Assembly (NCBI RefSeq): GCF_038900055.1
Contig: NZ_JBBMQM010000001.1
Location: 1,860,001 to 1,924,000, forward strand
Direction: 5' to 3'
Origin: Henriciella sp. AS95
GTDB lineage: Bacteria; Pseudomonadota; Alphaproteobacteria; Caulobacterales; Hyphomonadaceae
DNA length: 64,000 bases
Shown here one piece after another: positions 1-9,559 of the stretch. How positions within the stretch are numbered: the stretch's first letter is position 1; each line of letters begins with the position of its first letter. A program made the translations under genes and the position numbers. The notes beneath the pieces were generated by a model. The model was not told the DNA's origin and ran no database searches. It saw only the letters and a program-made list of their open reading frames with translations.

Positions 1-34
1 CAACAAGCGCGACGGAAGACAGAAGGGCTTTCAT
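1..34 (-). CDS. trbJ: trbJ, 5' end only (partial)
   Basis: An ATG on the minus strand at 34 opens a frame reading MKALLSSVALV up to the window edge. This looks like the start of a signal peptide. It begins 10 bases after the trbE stop, in the same direction. In trb operons the gene after trbE is trbJ, a secreted component of the mating-pair apparatus, so the name is inferred from gene order and the signal-like start. Only 11 codons are visible. Confidence 0.6.
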   Translation of the reverse strand, partial: MKALLSSVALV

Positions 35-44
35 TTGGGGGCTC

Positions 45-2483
45 CTATTCAGCGGCGATTTGTGGGAGGGGTGCGCTCGGCTGCTCGGCCAGCAGGTCGG
101 CGGCCCAGCCAAGCTGTTTCAGCTCCAGCCAGCTCCGGGCGAAGCCCGCTTCCGCGCCGGCTTCAAGAAGCCCATCCATCTGCTTCTGGTCGGTCGGTGA
201 GGCAGCGCCGCAAAAAGCGAGCGCGACTTCGCCAAGGCCAAGCTCGAACAAGCGGCAGCCAAGCGGCGAGGTATAGTAATAGTCGCGCTTCGGTACGGAC
301 TTCGCGATGATGTCGATCTGACGATCATTGAGGCCGAAGCGGCGATAGACAGATTGTGATGTCGGCTCGAGCGCGCGCTCATTCGGCAGGAAAATACGCG
401 TCGGGCAGGATTCGATCAGGGCCGGCGCAATCGAGGCCCCCTCAATGTCGGCAAGCGACTGGGTCGCGAACACAACCGCCACATTCTTCTTGCGCAGCGT
501 CTTCAGCCAGTCGCGTAGGCGCGCGGCGAACACCGGATGGTCGAGGAACAGCCAGGCCTCATCGAGGATGAGCAGGGTTGGTCGGCCATCGAACCGGTCT
601 TCCAGACGGTGGAAGAGATAGGTGATGACCGGCGCCACCGCAGATGGGGTCTGCATCAGCTCGTCCATCTCGAAACAGGCAACCGATGACAGGTCGAGGT
701 CTTCGGCATCGCTGTCGAGCAGATGCCCGTAGGCGCCCTCCAGCGTATAGGGATGCAGCGCGGCCTTCAGCGTATCCGATTGCAGGATCAGGCTGAGTCC
801 CGTCAGCGTGCGTTCGGCCTCGGGCGCCGAAGCCAGTGACCGCACGGCGTCCCACAAGACGGACTTCAGGTCCGGCGTAACGGTCACGCCTTCGGCCTCG
901 ATCAGACCGAGCAGCCAGTCTGCGGCAAAGCTCGCACCGCGCTCGGTGTCGATGTCACGAAGCGGCTGCAGCGCCGGACGCTCATCTCCGGCCAGCGGCA
1001 ACCAGGTGCCGTCCGTGGCCAAGGTGACCGCCCGCGCGGATCGTCCCTTGTCGAACAGGAATATCTGGGCGTCCTCATAGCGCTGCCATTGTGCGGCGAG
1101 CAGTGACAGGAGCACGGACTTTCCGGAGCCTGTCGGACCAATGATCAGCGTATGGCCGACATCGCCGACATGCAGGTTGAGCCGGAACGGTGTCGTGACT
1201 TCGGTTTGCGCTTCGATCAGGGCGCGATCTGCTAGATGCGCATTCCACGCATCGCCGGCCCAGACCGACGAGATCGGCACAAGGTGAGCGAGGTTCAGCG
1301 TATGCAGGATCGGCTGGCGGACATTGGCATAGACATGCCCCGGCAGAGACCCAAGCCAGGCTTCGACGGCGTTCAGCGTCTCGCGGATCGTCGTGAACCC
1401 GCGCCCATTGATCACGCGCTCCACGGCGCGTGTGCGCTCTTCGACTTCTTCACGCGAGGACCCCATCAAGGTCAGCGTGGTCGTGACATAGCCATAGGAG
1501 ACAAGATCCGAGCCGAGTTCCTGCAGCGCTGCATCGGCATCGGCGGCCTTGTTGTCGGCATCATTGTCGAGAAGTGCGGCCTGTTCGTTGAACAGTGTCT
1601 CCCGCAGGACCGCGCCTACGGATTTCCGCTTCGCAAACCAGTGTCGCCGCTTCTTGGCGAGGAGCTTTTCGGCCTCGGCCTTGTCCATCGCGATGTATCG
1701 CGTTGTCCAGCGATAGGCGAAGCCAAGCCGGTTGAGTTCATCCAGCATGCCGGGCAGTGTCGAGGCCGGAAAGCCCAGCAAGGTCAGCGTCGCGAGGTGC
1801 GCCTCGCCAATCCGCGGCTCCAGCCCGCCTGCAAAGCTTTCATCGGCGAGTACCGCATCGAGAAATACCGGCAGCTCCGGCACAGACACGCGGTGCCGCT
1901 TCGACGAGATGCAGGCATGGAGATAGGTAAGCGTCTCTTCATCCGAGAGCGGATGGATCTCATCCAGGGCCGTCGCAAGAAGATCGAGCGTCTGCGCGGC
2001 GCGTGTCTGGAAATGTTCGAGCCGCTGGCGCCAGTCCTCACCATCCCGCTTCTCGGGCCGCTCGATCAGCGCCTTCTCGGCCCGGCCCGTCGCATCGGCC
2101 GGCGGGAGCCAGAGCAGAGTGAGATAATAGGCGCTCTCGAACCGGGCGCCGGTCTCTTCGGCGGCTGCGCGTCGTTCCTGCTCAATCAGCCAGGCTGCCG
2201 AGCATTCAAAAGAGCTTTCCTCTAGCGATACGGCTTCCTCCCGCACCGCTTCGAAGACGAGCGCCCAGCCGGACCCGAACCGGCGGAGAACATTGTTGAC
2301 CCGTGCAGTGACTGCAACGAGTTCGGCTTCTGTCGAGCTTTCAAGGTCGGGGCCCCGATAGCGGAAGCTTGCCTGGAAGGCGCCGTCCTTGTTGAGGACG
2401 ACGCCCGGCGCGACGAGGCACGCCCAGGGGAGGTAGTCTGAGAGGTGTGCCGGTTTCGCCGCGTATTCGGAAAGGTTCAGCAT
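45..2483 (-). CDS. trbE: TrbE, VirB4-type conjugation ATPase
   Basis: An 812-residue protein of the VirB4/TrbE family, the large cytoplasmic ATPase that energises pilus assembly and substrate transfer in type IV secretion. Seen: Walker A IIGPTGSGKS near residue 450, Walker B LLILDEAW near 636, and the family's C-terminal ATQS segment. Length is normal for TrbE. The ATG at 2483 has an AAGGAA ribosome site and overlaps the end of trbD, so translation is probably coupled. It belongs to the minus-strand operon trbB-C-D-E-J. A 329-codon open frame on the opposite strand is only a shadow of its high-G+C codon pattern. Confidence 0.95.
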   Translation of the reverse strand: MLNLSEYAAKPAHLSDYLPWACLVAPGVVLNKDGAFQASFRYRGPDLESSTEAELVAVTARVNNVLRRFGSGWALVFEAVREEAVSLEESSFECSAAWLIEQERRAAAEETGARFESAYYLTLLWLPPADATGRAEKALIERPEKRDGEDWRQRLEHFQTRAAQTLDLLATALDEIHPLSDEETLTYLHACISSKRHRVSVPELPVFLDAVLADESFAGGLEPRIGEAHLATLTLLGFPASTLPGMLDELNRLGFAYRWTTRYIAMDKAEAEKLLAKKRRHWFAKRKSVGAVLRETLFNEQAALLDNDADNKAADADAALQELGSDLVSYGYVTTTLTLMGSSREEVEERTRAVERVINGRGFTTIRETLNAVEAWLGSLPGHVYANVRQPILHTLNLAHLVPISSVWAGDAWNAHLADRALIEAQTEVTTPFRLNLHVGDVGHTLIIGPTGSGKSVLLSLLAAQWQRYEDAQIFLFDKGRSARAVTLATDGTWLPLAGDERPALQPLRDIDTERGASFAADWLLGLIEAEGVTVTPDLKSVLWDAVRSLASAPEAERTLTGLSLILQSDTLKAALHPYTLEGAYGHLLDSDAEDLDLSSVACFEMDELMQTPSAVAPVITYLFHRLEDRFDGRPTLLILDEAWLFLDHPVFAARLRDWLKTLRKKNVAVVFATQSLADIEGASIAPALIESCPTRIFLPNERALEPTSQSVYRRFGLNDRQIDIIAKSVPKRDYYYTSPLGCRLFELGLGEVALAFCGAASPTDQKQMDGLLEAGAEAGFARSWLELKQLGWAADLLAEQPSAPLPQIAAE

Positions 2484-2731
2484 GAAAGATGTTCCTTGTG
2501 ACGGGCAGACCGGATTGCGACGGCGAGAAAATCCGGATCGGACCGGGCCATGAGGACGGCTAGCGAGTGTCCCGCCACCCAGACCACAAGCCCCGGTATC
2601 CAGAGCCGGAGGCCGAGGGCCAAAGCGGCTGACAGCGTCCCGATGGCGATGGCGGCCGAACGTGGCGCGCCGGCCATCAGGATGGGTTCGGCGAGCGAGC
2701 GGTGGAGGGGGATCTCGTAGCCGTCGAGCAT
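2477..2731 (-). CDS. trbD: TrbD, conjugal transfer membrane protein
   Basis: An 84-residue protein (MLDGYEIPLHRSL...) with two close hydrophobic segments around residues 24-40 and 45-62. It matches the VirB3-like TrbD family, a small inner-membrane part of the mating-pair channel that works with the TrbE ATPase. The start ATG shares one base with the trbC stop (TGATG), and the end overlaps the trbE start. The open frame extends much further upstream in the same phase, but that part overlaps trbC entirely and carries no TrbD similarity, so the ATG at 2731 was chosen. Confidence 0.9.
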   Translation of the reverse strand: MLDGYEIPLHRSLAEPILMAGAPRSAAIAIGTLSAALALGLRLWIPGLVVWVAGHSLAVLMARSDPDFLAVAIRSARHKEHLSC

Positions 2732-3063
2732 CAGAGCACCGCGCCGCCGCCGAAGCTGAAGAAGGTCAGGAAGAACGATGTGGCCGCAAAGGCGATCGAC
2801 AGGCCGAACACGATCTGGATCAGTTTGCGGAATCCGCCAGAGGTCTCGCCGAATGCGAGCGTCAGCCCGGTCAGCGTGATGATGATCACCGCGACAATCC
2901 GGGCGACAGGGCCTTCGATCGATTGCAGGATCTGGTCGAGCGGGCCTTCCCAGGGCATGCCGGTGCCTGCGGCATGCGCCGGCAAGGCGAGCAGGCCGAC
3001 CGATGCAATTAGCGCTGCTGCCTGAACGCTGCGATTGAGCGCCTTGATCTGGTGATAGTGCAT
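2731..3063 (-). CDS. trbC: TrbC, prepilin (VirB2-like)
   Basis: A 110-residue small hydrophobic protein with an N-terminal signal segment (alanine-rich, ending near PAHAAG) and two further membrane segments. This is the layout of TrbC/VirB2 prepilins, which are processed and polymerised into the conjugative pilus. The ATG at 3063 is preceded by GGAGAG at good spacing; an in-frame TTG 15 bases upstream is less likely. The C-terminal TFFSFGGGAVL is typical of the family. The gene lies between trbB and trbD with almost no gap. Confidence 0.92.
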   Translation of the reverse strand: MHYHQIKALNRSVQAAALIASVGLLALPAHAAGTGMPWEGPLDQILQSIEGPVARIVAVIIITLTGLTLAFGETSGGFRKLIQIVFGLSIAFAATSFFLTFFSFGGGAVL

Positions 3064-3074
3064 GGAATCTCTCC

Positions 3075-4055
3075 TCAATTGACGATGCTGATGAAGGGGG
3101 CGGCGAGCGGCTCGGTGCGATAATCCGCGCCGTCAAAGCCTGTAATGCGTAGGGCCTGCTCGACGCGCCGCGACCCACTGGCGCGGGACATGAACACGAT
3201 TACATCAACCGCCTCGCCGATCAGGGCGTAGGGCAGGGCGCTGGTTGCTTCTTCGACCAGCTGTTCAAGCCGGGTGATCCCGCCTAGCGCCGAGTTCGCA
3301 TGAAGCGTGGTGATCCCGCCCGGATGGCCGGTATTCCAGGCCTTGAGAAGGTCGAGCGCTTCGCCGCCGCGCACTTCGCCGACGATGATCCGGTCGGGCC
3401 GGAGCCGCATGGTCGAGCGGACAAGGTCGCGCAAGGTGATGCCTGAGCGATGCGTGCGAAGCTGTGTGACATCATCGGCTGTGCAACGGAGTTCGCGGGT
3501 GTCCTCCAGGATGACAATCCGGTCGTCTGCCAGAGCGGGCTCAGACAGGAGCGCATTGGTGAAGGTCGTCTTGCCCGACGAGGTTCCGCCCGCGACAACA
3601 ATGTTAAGCCGGTCTTCCAGCGCCTGGCGCAGTCCGGCGCAGAGAGCGGGTGTCAGCGCGCCGGTCTCGACATATGTATCAAGAGCAATCGGACAACCGG
3701 CAGGTTTGCGGATCGCAAAGCAGGGCGCTTCGGCAATTGGCGGCAGGATGCCTTCGAACCGTTCGCCTGAGCCCGGCAATTCGGCTGACACAATCGGCGA
3801 GGACCGGTCGCAGGCTTCTCCGACGGAGGAGGCGACAAGCCGGATGATCCGCTCGCGTTCAGCGCGGCCGAGCGTCTCGGATGCACGGCGCAAACCAAAA
3901 CCCGCCTTTTCGACCCAGACTGAACCATCGGGATTGGCGAGGATCTCGATTGTATCGGGCGCTGCGAGTGCTGCCCCAACCGGCCCATCAAAGGCGGTGC
4001 GGAGCATCGCCGTGCGGCGGGTCTCGGTCTCGCTGGGCTGGGGCATGGCAGACAT
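3075..4055 (-). CDS. trbB: TrbB, VirB11-type ATPase
   Basis: A 326-residue VirB11/TrbB traffic ATPase, a hexameric cytoplasmic motor of type IV secretion. Seen: Walker A VVAGGTSSGKTT near residue 155, an Asp-box region IVILEDTREL, the Walker B region IIVGEVRGGEALD near 223, and the His box GHPGGITTLHANS. Length is typical. This is the first visible gene of the trb operon. In related elements a CopG-like gene and traG precede it directly, but here about 5.5 kb of plus-strand cargo (the Mokosh pair) lies in between. A second ATG nine bases inside (MPQPSE) is a possible alternative start. Confidence 0.95.
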   Translation of the reverse strand: MSAMPQPSETETRRTAMLRTAFDGPVGAALAAPDTIEILANPDGSVWVEKAGFGLRRASETLGRAERERIIRLVASSVGEACDRSSPIVSAELPGSGERFEGILPPIAEAPCFAIRKPAGCPIALDTYVETGALTPALCAGLRQALEDRLNIVVAGGTSSGKTTFTNALLSEPALADDRIVILEDTRELRCTADDVTQLRTHRSGITLRDLVRSTMRLRPDRIIVGEVRGGEALDLLKAWNTGHPGGITTLHANSALGGITRLEQLVEEATSALPYALIGEAVDVIVFMSRASGSRRVEQALRITGFDGADYRTEPLAAPFISIVN

Positions 4056-4259
4056 GGCAGGGTGTGGTCCTCATCGCTGATGAGACCAAGATCACGTCGT
4101 TGCCGGTCGCTGCACAGATGGGCTAGAAGGGGACCGAAGGATGGGGAAGGATAGGGAAGGAGCCCAAACGGGCCAGTATCTACGCCGAAGTTTTGCCAAC
4201 GCTGTGGCGTTGTGGAAAATGAGTTGAAGAATACCCGGGAGAATCTTGTTACCTAGGGG

Positions 4260-7200
4260 TTGAAACAACAAAGGCGACTTTCATTGGCTAAAGCGGCGTC
4301 AAAGCGAAGGAAAAAAATTGAGTTTCTCGACGGGTACCAGCTTGGCGAGACATACCTCGTCCCGCCCGACGCAAGAAGTGGCCGAGCGGGAATACTGGAA
4401 GGGTTTTCACCGGCTGGAGATGAAGTCATTGTTCGCGAGTGGCGACGAAAAGCCGGTGACGAAGATCTCGTGGAGATTTGGAAACACGAGCTCCGGCAGC
4501 TCTATCGGCTCGCCGGCTATCCGGGGGCTAGCGAACTGATTTGCCAGGTTGCTGCAGCCGGATTTGACAAGGACTCTTATTATATTGTTCTTAGCCCGTC
4601 CCAACGCCGCCCACTGAAAGTGTTCCTTGAAAGTACAAGTTCACGCGCCGCGTGGTTGCGCGGGCTCTCCCAACCCCAAAACCGCATCCGCATTTGGAAA
4701 AATGTTCTTTGTATCGTGGATGGGATCGGGATCCTCCACAAAGAGGGAATAGTTCATCGCAACCTAGACGAATGGGCTATCTTGACGTCCGCAGGGGATG
4801 AACCCGACTTCCAGCTGACTGGTTTCGAATGGTCCCTCAGGCTGAGCAGCACTACTGACAAGAAGCTTGACGATTTATTGGGTGATAGTGGCGTAATTTC
4901 CTTTGCTAGGGATTGGCATGACTTGGCGCTCTTGATTGCCCGCCTGTTCAACATTGAAGAGCAGCGACTCGGTGACCCCAAGATCGCCGACCATCGTGTC
5001 CATGAGCACATAACAGCCGCCGAAGTGCGCCTGCTGAGGGACATGCGAGCCCCCGGCCTGTTCGACAATTTCAATAGCTCCCAAGTCCGGCAACGCATCA
5101 AGGAAATAATTACTAACCTTCAAGCCTTCTCGGTCACGAATGAAGCGTCCTGGCTCCTTGTCTTCAACTTGTCGCAAACAAGCCCTCTCTCAAGGACAGT
5201 GAGGGAAGCGTCGTCGCAGGAAGTGGAAATGGACGACAAGGATGGACAGCTGAGATGGATCAGCGACGATCTGTCCCCGAGTGCAATGCTTGTTTCCACG
5301 GAGCATGATGGTCGTAAGCGCTTCTGGCTCAAGGGCAGGGAGCTTGCCTTTGAATTGCGCCAATTCGATTCGAGGAAGCGAACCCCGAGCTGGCGCATGG
5401 CGTTTGTGTCAAAAGGCATTCCGAAAGGAGAACTCATAAAGCCGTCCGAAGTCGAAGTGCCAATTCGCGTAGATGCGTTGAGGCTGTTTGATATCGGGAA
5501 AGCACATGAAGCGTTTGACAGGGTGATCGACAAGGCACCGGATTGGGAGACGCTGTTTTCGACCCTCAACAGCTCGGACAAGGACTTCTCGAGTCCATCC
5601 GACCGCCTGGTAACCGGATTCCATTTATTGCACGCGATCGATGTGGCGCTTGCCGCCACTCTCGCATTTCCAGTCGAAATTGTATCCCACCAATCCCAAG
5701 AGCGAACTATCAGCCTAAAATACAGGCGCGATTCGTCGCTTGAGCGGCTCTCAAGCGCCCTGGGTATGGAACATCCTGCTGAACGCCTCGCGCAAGCGCT
5801 TGCCGAAGAGGAATTGGACAGCAGTGATGGTTGGATTCTCAGTGAGTCGCTCAATATTGGGCGTACCAGCCAATCAAACATTGAACTCGAATTTGCGCAT
5901 CTCTCTGAAGAGCCGGCTGATGATCCGCTATATACATTTACGGAACAGTTGGGGGTCAATATTCCAGGCCGGAAAGGGTACCTGCAACCCTTGGACCTGG
6001 TCGGGACCTTTACGCAGTTGCAAAGGCGCTCCAAGGCGCTGCAACTCTTAAGCGAGCACACCGAGCTAGTTGGAACCCTGGTTGATCCCAGGAGCCGTAT
6101 CTCGGATACGCATGAGCGGGTGAAAAAGGACAGTTCATTCCAAGAACTGGATCTACCCAAACAAAGGGCTCTCGAGGATATCCTCTCGGTATTGCCCTTG
6201 TTCACGCTCCAGGGGCCGCCGGGGGTTGGGAAGACTTTCCTGCTGAGAGATCTCTTGGAACGCCGCTTCAGGGGCGACCAGACTTCGAGGCTATTGGTGA
6301 GCTCCCAAGGCAATCACGCGCTAGATCATTTGCTGCATGAGTTCCATTCGGGTTGGCAGGAATCTGGTGAAGAACAGCCGCTTACTGTCAGGTGCAAGTC
6401 TCGTTTCAACCGGAGTCCTCCCTCCGACTACGATATTGACAGTGTGCGAAAAAAATTGGCGACTGGTATTACGTCTTCCAGCTTGATCAGTGTTGCTTCC
6501 GGTCAAGTCGAGCAGCGCCTGCAGGACTGTGCGTCGGGATCGGGGAGCGGCGAGCGGGAAGGACGTGCGCTTGAGGCGCTTATTCTCAGGTCTGCGAACA
6601 TCGTCTTGGCAACCACCAACTCTGAAAGCTTGGCGACGCTGTTGGATGAGCATGCCCAGTTCGATTGGGCAATCATTGAGGAAGCTGCAAAGGCCACCGG
6701 AAGTGAGCTTCTTTCACCAATGATGTTGTCCCACCGGCGCTTGCTAATTGGTGACCACAAGCAACTCCCGCCATTCGGCACGCGCGAAGTGGACAGGTTG
6801 CTGGGCGACCCCTCCAGGCTGAAAGAAATAGTTGTATCCCTGCCTTCGCTCTTGGACCGCAGCGTGGCCCACCTCCTTGACGACGAGATTGAAGTACGCC
6901 TTGGGAATTCAGTCGAAGAAATGGAGAAAACCTGCGGACAGGCCGCTCAAGCCTTTTCGCTGTTCAAGTCTATCCTGTTGGACGAGATCGACCGGCAATC
7001 AACAGGGAGGCCGGGCCGGAAGACCGGAGGGGCGCTGACGGAACAGCACAGGATGCACCCTGCGATCTGTGAAGTCGTGTCGAAGTGTTTCTATGATAAC
7101 AAGCTCGTGACGTCTGGGCGAAGGGAGGTCTCAGCGAAGCGAAATGAGTCTTGGATCGGAACCAAGGACCCGTCGAAGTTACCATCTGCACCTATTGTCT

Positions 7201-7790
7201 CACTCAATATGCCATATGAAAGGACGGAAATCGGTGCGGGCCGGTTTGAACATGAGCCGAGATTTACAAACCCCTCGGAATGTCAAGTCGTCCTTGAAGC
7301 TATCGCAAACCTTTCGGTCCAGGAGCACCGGCTGGGATTACCCTCGCTTGTGGTGCTGACCCCTTACTTGGAGCAGGTCCGTTTAATTCGTCGCGAAATC
7401 AACGACTCGGAAAATGCCAAGCAATCCCTCAAGCAATTCCGGTCAGTCTTGCCAGATGGTGGTTGGGTGGCAACTGTCGATAGTTTTCAAGGGAACGAAG
7501 CAGACGTGGTCGTATTCTCACTTGTGAGGAACAACCGGGCAGCAACAATCCGCCGTGCGTTGGGATTCATAGCTGATGAGCGCCGGTTCAATGTCCTACT
7601 CAGCCGAGCCCGGGAGCGCCTAGTTTTTGTGGGAAGCCGTGAGTTCCTGAAGACAATCTCAGAACCTTTGGGATTGGAATCCAGGCAGGACGCTGCCTTC
7701 CTGAGAACCTACCTGGAAGTGACCGGCAAGTTGGGCAAAAGCGGACAGCACAGGGTGAGGGACGTCCGGATCGAGGATATCAAGGCATGA
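4260..7790 (+). CDS. mkoA: MkoA-like: pseudokinase-SF1 helicase of a type I Mokosh system
   Basis: A 1176-residue two-part protein. Residues about 25-230 resemble a Ser/Thr kinase fold, but key positions are changed: the catalytic loop reads IVHRNLDEWAIL (Asp to Asn), the DFG site reads TGFEWS, and the VAIK lysine appears to be Arg (VIVREW). Residues about 640-1150 form an SF1 DNA2/NAM7-type (COG1112) helicase: Walker A GPPGVGKT near 652, motif II IIEEAAK near 806, IGDHKQLPP, EQHRMHP, VDSFQGNEADVV and a final LLSRARERLV. Kinase plus COG1112 helicase next to a PLD gene is the published layout of type I Mokosh defence. No ATG fits; an in-frame stop at 4254 forces a start at or after the TTG at 4260. 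G+C and codon use look lower than in the flanking tra genes. Confidence 0.82.
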   Translation: MKQQRRLSLAKAASKRRKKIEFLDGYQLGETYLVPPDARSGRAGILEGFSPAGDEVIVREWRRKAGDEDLVEIWKHELRQLYRLAGYPGASELICQVAAAGFDKDSYYIVLSPSQRRPLKVFLESTSSRAAWLRGLSQPQNRIRIWKNVLCIVDGIGILHKEGIVHRNLDEWAILTSAGDEPDFQLTGFEWSLRLSSTTDKKLDDLLGDSGVISFARDWHDLALLIARLFNIEEQRLGDPKIADHRVHEHITAAEVRLLRDMRAPGLFDNFNSSQVRQRIKEIITNLQAFSVTNEASWLLVFNLSQTSPLSRTVREASSQEVEMDDKDGQLRWISDDLSPSAMLVSTEHDGRKRFWLKGRELAFELRQFDSRKRTPSWRMAFVSKGIPKGELIKPSEVEVPIRVDALRLFDIGKAHEAFDRVIDKAPDWETLFSTLNSSDKDFSSPSDRLVTGFHLLHAIDVALAATLAFPVEIVSHQSQERTISLKYRRDSSLERLSSALGMEHPAERLAQALAEEELDSSDGWILSESLNIGRTSQSNIELEFAHLSEEPADDPLYTFTEQLGVNIPGRKGYLQPLDLVGTFTQLQRRSKALQLLSEHTELVGTLVDPRSRISDTHERVKKDSSFQELDLPKQRALEDILSVLPLFTLQGPPGVGKTFLLRDLLERRFRGDQTSRLLVSSQGNHALDHLLHEFHSGWQESGEEQPLTVRCKSRFNRSPPSDYDIDSVRKKLATGITSSSLISVASGQVEQRLQDCASGSGSGEREGRALEALILRSANIVLATTNSESLATLLDEHAQFDWAIIEEAAKATGSELLSPMMLSHRRLLIGDHKQLPPFGTREVDRLLGDPSRLKEIVVSLPSLLDRSVAHLLDDEIEVRLGNSVEEMEKTCGQAAQAFSLFKSILLDEIDRQSTGRPGRKTGGALTEQHRMHPAICEVVSKCFYDNKLVTSGRREVSAKRNESWIGTKDPSKLPSAPIVSLNMPYERTEIGAGRFEHEPRFTNPSECQVVLEAIANLSVQEHRLGLPSLVVLTPYLEQVRLIRREINDSENAKQSLKQFRSVLPDGGWVATVDSFQGNEADVVVFSLVRNNRAATIRRALGFIADERRFNVLLSRARERLVFVGSREFLKTISEPLGLESRQDAAFLRTYLEVTGKLGKSGQHRVRDVRIEDIKA

Positions 7791-9544
7791 AACGGCCCGT
7801 CTATGTTGCGATGCCCATGTTGCAGCAGTCATACGAGTTTGAACTTGAGAGCGGTCGGCGCTGGAATGCAGTCGAGCACCTAATCCTCCAAGCGATTTGC
7901 CAGAAGGCCCAGTCCGCCGGCGATATTTCACGGGCGGGCAACATGCCTCGGCGGGTCGCACTCGAAGCACTCATCCGGCTAATGAGGGCCGGATGGGTCG
8001 AGTTGAGCCAAGCTGCAAGCGAAGTCCACTTTTCCGCGACGGACCGCGGACGGACTGTAGCACTGTATGAAGATCTGCCATTCACGACAGAAACGAAAAC
8101 CAGGCGGCTGAGCTTTGCAGTGGATCTAGTGTCGGGCAAAGTCCTCAACAAGCGCGAACTCAAGCTCATGCGACCCGATGAATGGCGCGAATTTGCAGAA
8201 GGGAAAGTTGCAGTTGAAGTCTCCAAGCCAGATATCAGCAATACTGATTTTGGCCATACAGCGCCACTGATCCGGGCGTTGGTTCGGGAAGATGAAGATG
8301 TCGTTCGAATAAAGCCATCAGTCCATCCTCCTTTGGATAGGCTGGCAGTATTCCTCGTGCGGGGGGATAATGTTGAAGGCTTGCCCAGAGATGCAGCCGG
8401 ACTGAATGGTTCGATACTTGAAGCAGCCAGTAGAGTGCCAAGCGAGGCAAAAGCAGATGGGGCGGCCAAACAGGTCAAGATAATTGCACCGGACAAGGAA
8501 CAAGTCCGGCCGGTCCGTCATACGGCGGTGAGGCATGCGGATTATGTCCTAGGCGGAGCTGATCACCGTAGCCTAATACAACGGACGCTGCGCAAGGCTC
8601 GGAAACTAGTGGTTATTCACACCACGTTCCTGCGCGAGGGGGCTTTCCTCGCCCTCCAAGAGGATTTCAGGGCAGCAGTGAATCGCGGTGCAAAGATCCA
8701 TGTGTTCTGGGGGCAGGGTGACAGCGCTACGGAGGCCGCCAGTTCGAGGGCCGAAGCGGAAAGGTTACGCATACAGTTAGGGAACTGGGGGTTAAATTCC
8801 AACATAACAATTCACAACGCTTCGACCAATTCTCACGCCAAGATACTCTTAGCCGATGACGGCAGCGGTGATTTTACCGCTACGATCGGATCGTGCAACT
8901 GGCTGTATTCCGGTTTCGACAGCTTTGAAGCGTCCGTTATCTTGCGCGACCCGCGACTGGTCTCGGATGTGTTATTCGAGCTGGCTGAAATGGTGCGAAC
9001 GTCAAATCGGGACTTTACCGATATTGGCGTCAATTTTCTACAACTCGCCCGAACGCTCGCGATCCGCTCACCTAGGAATGGGACCTCCGAGGTAAAGATC
9101 TTGATTGGGGAAGAGCACGATGATTGCGTGCTTGATGCTAGGGACAATGCGCAGCGGCAAGTCGACGTCATTAGTCACAGGCTTGGCGTCACAGCCGTGC
9201 CAGCAATTATCCTGCCCATGGTGTCAGCGACACGGGCAAGGGGTATACAGACAAACCTGTTCTATTCAAAAGCAAGCGGGCCTGTAAGCAGCGAAGACTC
9301 ACAAGAGGTGCGGAATGGCTACCAGGGCGAGGGCGTCAGTATCACCCCCGTTTACTCTCCAAGAGTACATGCGAAGATGCTCCTGCGCGATGACGATCAT
9401 GGGATCATAACCAGCCTCAATTGGCTATCCGCCGATACCTCCAATGCGCGGCCACACCAAGAAATGGGCGTCATGATCCGTTCCCCTGGCTCGGCGCGGC
9501 ACTTACGGGAACAGTTCCAGGTTAAGCGCGAGTATGCAAGCTAG
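7787..9544 (+). CDS. mkoB: MkoB-like: phospholipase D-family effector of Mokosh
   Basis: A 585-residue protein whose start overlaps the mkoA stop (ATGA), so the two are translated as a pair. The first 100 residues contain a winged-helix-like stretch (PRRVALEALIRLMRAGWVEL). Two phospholipase-D active-site motifs follow: HAKILLADD with IGSCNW near residue 350, and HAKMLLRDD with TSLNWLS near 528. Both have the HxK and the distal Asn expected of the superfamily, whose members in this setting are usually nucleases. Known: type I Mokosh needs a kinase-helicase and a PLD protein. Inferred: this is the nuclease effector. It ends 15 bases from the oppositely oriented CopG-like gene. Confidence 0.82.
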   Translation: MKRPVYVAMPMLQQSYEFELESGRRWNAVEHLILQAICQKAQSAGDISRAGNMPRRVALEALIRLMRAGWVELSQAASEVHFSATDRGRTVALYEDLPFTTETKTRRLSFAVDLVSGKVLNKRELKLMRPDEWREFAEGKVAVEVSKPDISNTDFGHTAPLIRALVREDEDVVRIKPSVHPPLDRLAVFLVRGDNVEGLPRDAAGLNGSILEAASRVPSEAKADGAAKQVKIIAPDKEQVRPVRHTAVRHADYVLGGADHRSLIQRTLRKARKLVVIHTTFLREGAFLALQEDFRAAVNRGAKIHVFWGQGDSATEAASSRAEAERLRIQLGNWGLNSNITIHNASTNSHAKILLADDGSGDFTATIGSCNWLYSGFDSFEASVILRDPRLVSDVLFELAEMVRTSNRDFTDIGVNFLQLARTLAIRSPRNGTSEVKILIGEEHDDCVLDARDNAQRQVDVISHRLGVTAVPAIILPMVSATRARGIQTNLFYSKASGPVSSEDSQEVRNGYQGEGVSITPVYSPRVHAKMLLRDDDHGIITSLNWLSADTSNARPHQEMGVMIRSPGSARHLREQFQVKREYAS

Positions 9545-9559
9545 CCGGTCCTGCAACGA

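Noticed and set aside
1236..2225. Long plus-strand open frame opposite trbE
   Set aside because: It is a codon-phase shadow of a well-supported gene, with an Arg/Gly-rich sequence lacking any domain.
2732..3178. Upstream extension of the TrbD frame
   Set aside because: It lies wholly within trbC in another phase and has no TrbD similarity; the ATG at 2731 is the natural start.
5120..6313. Minus-strand 397-codon frame opposite the helicase gene
   Set aside because: Ser/Arg-rich shadow of the mkoA coding strand; no motif or ribosome site.
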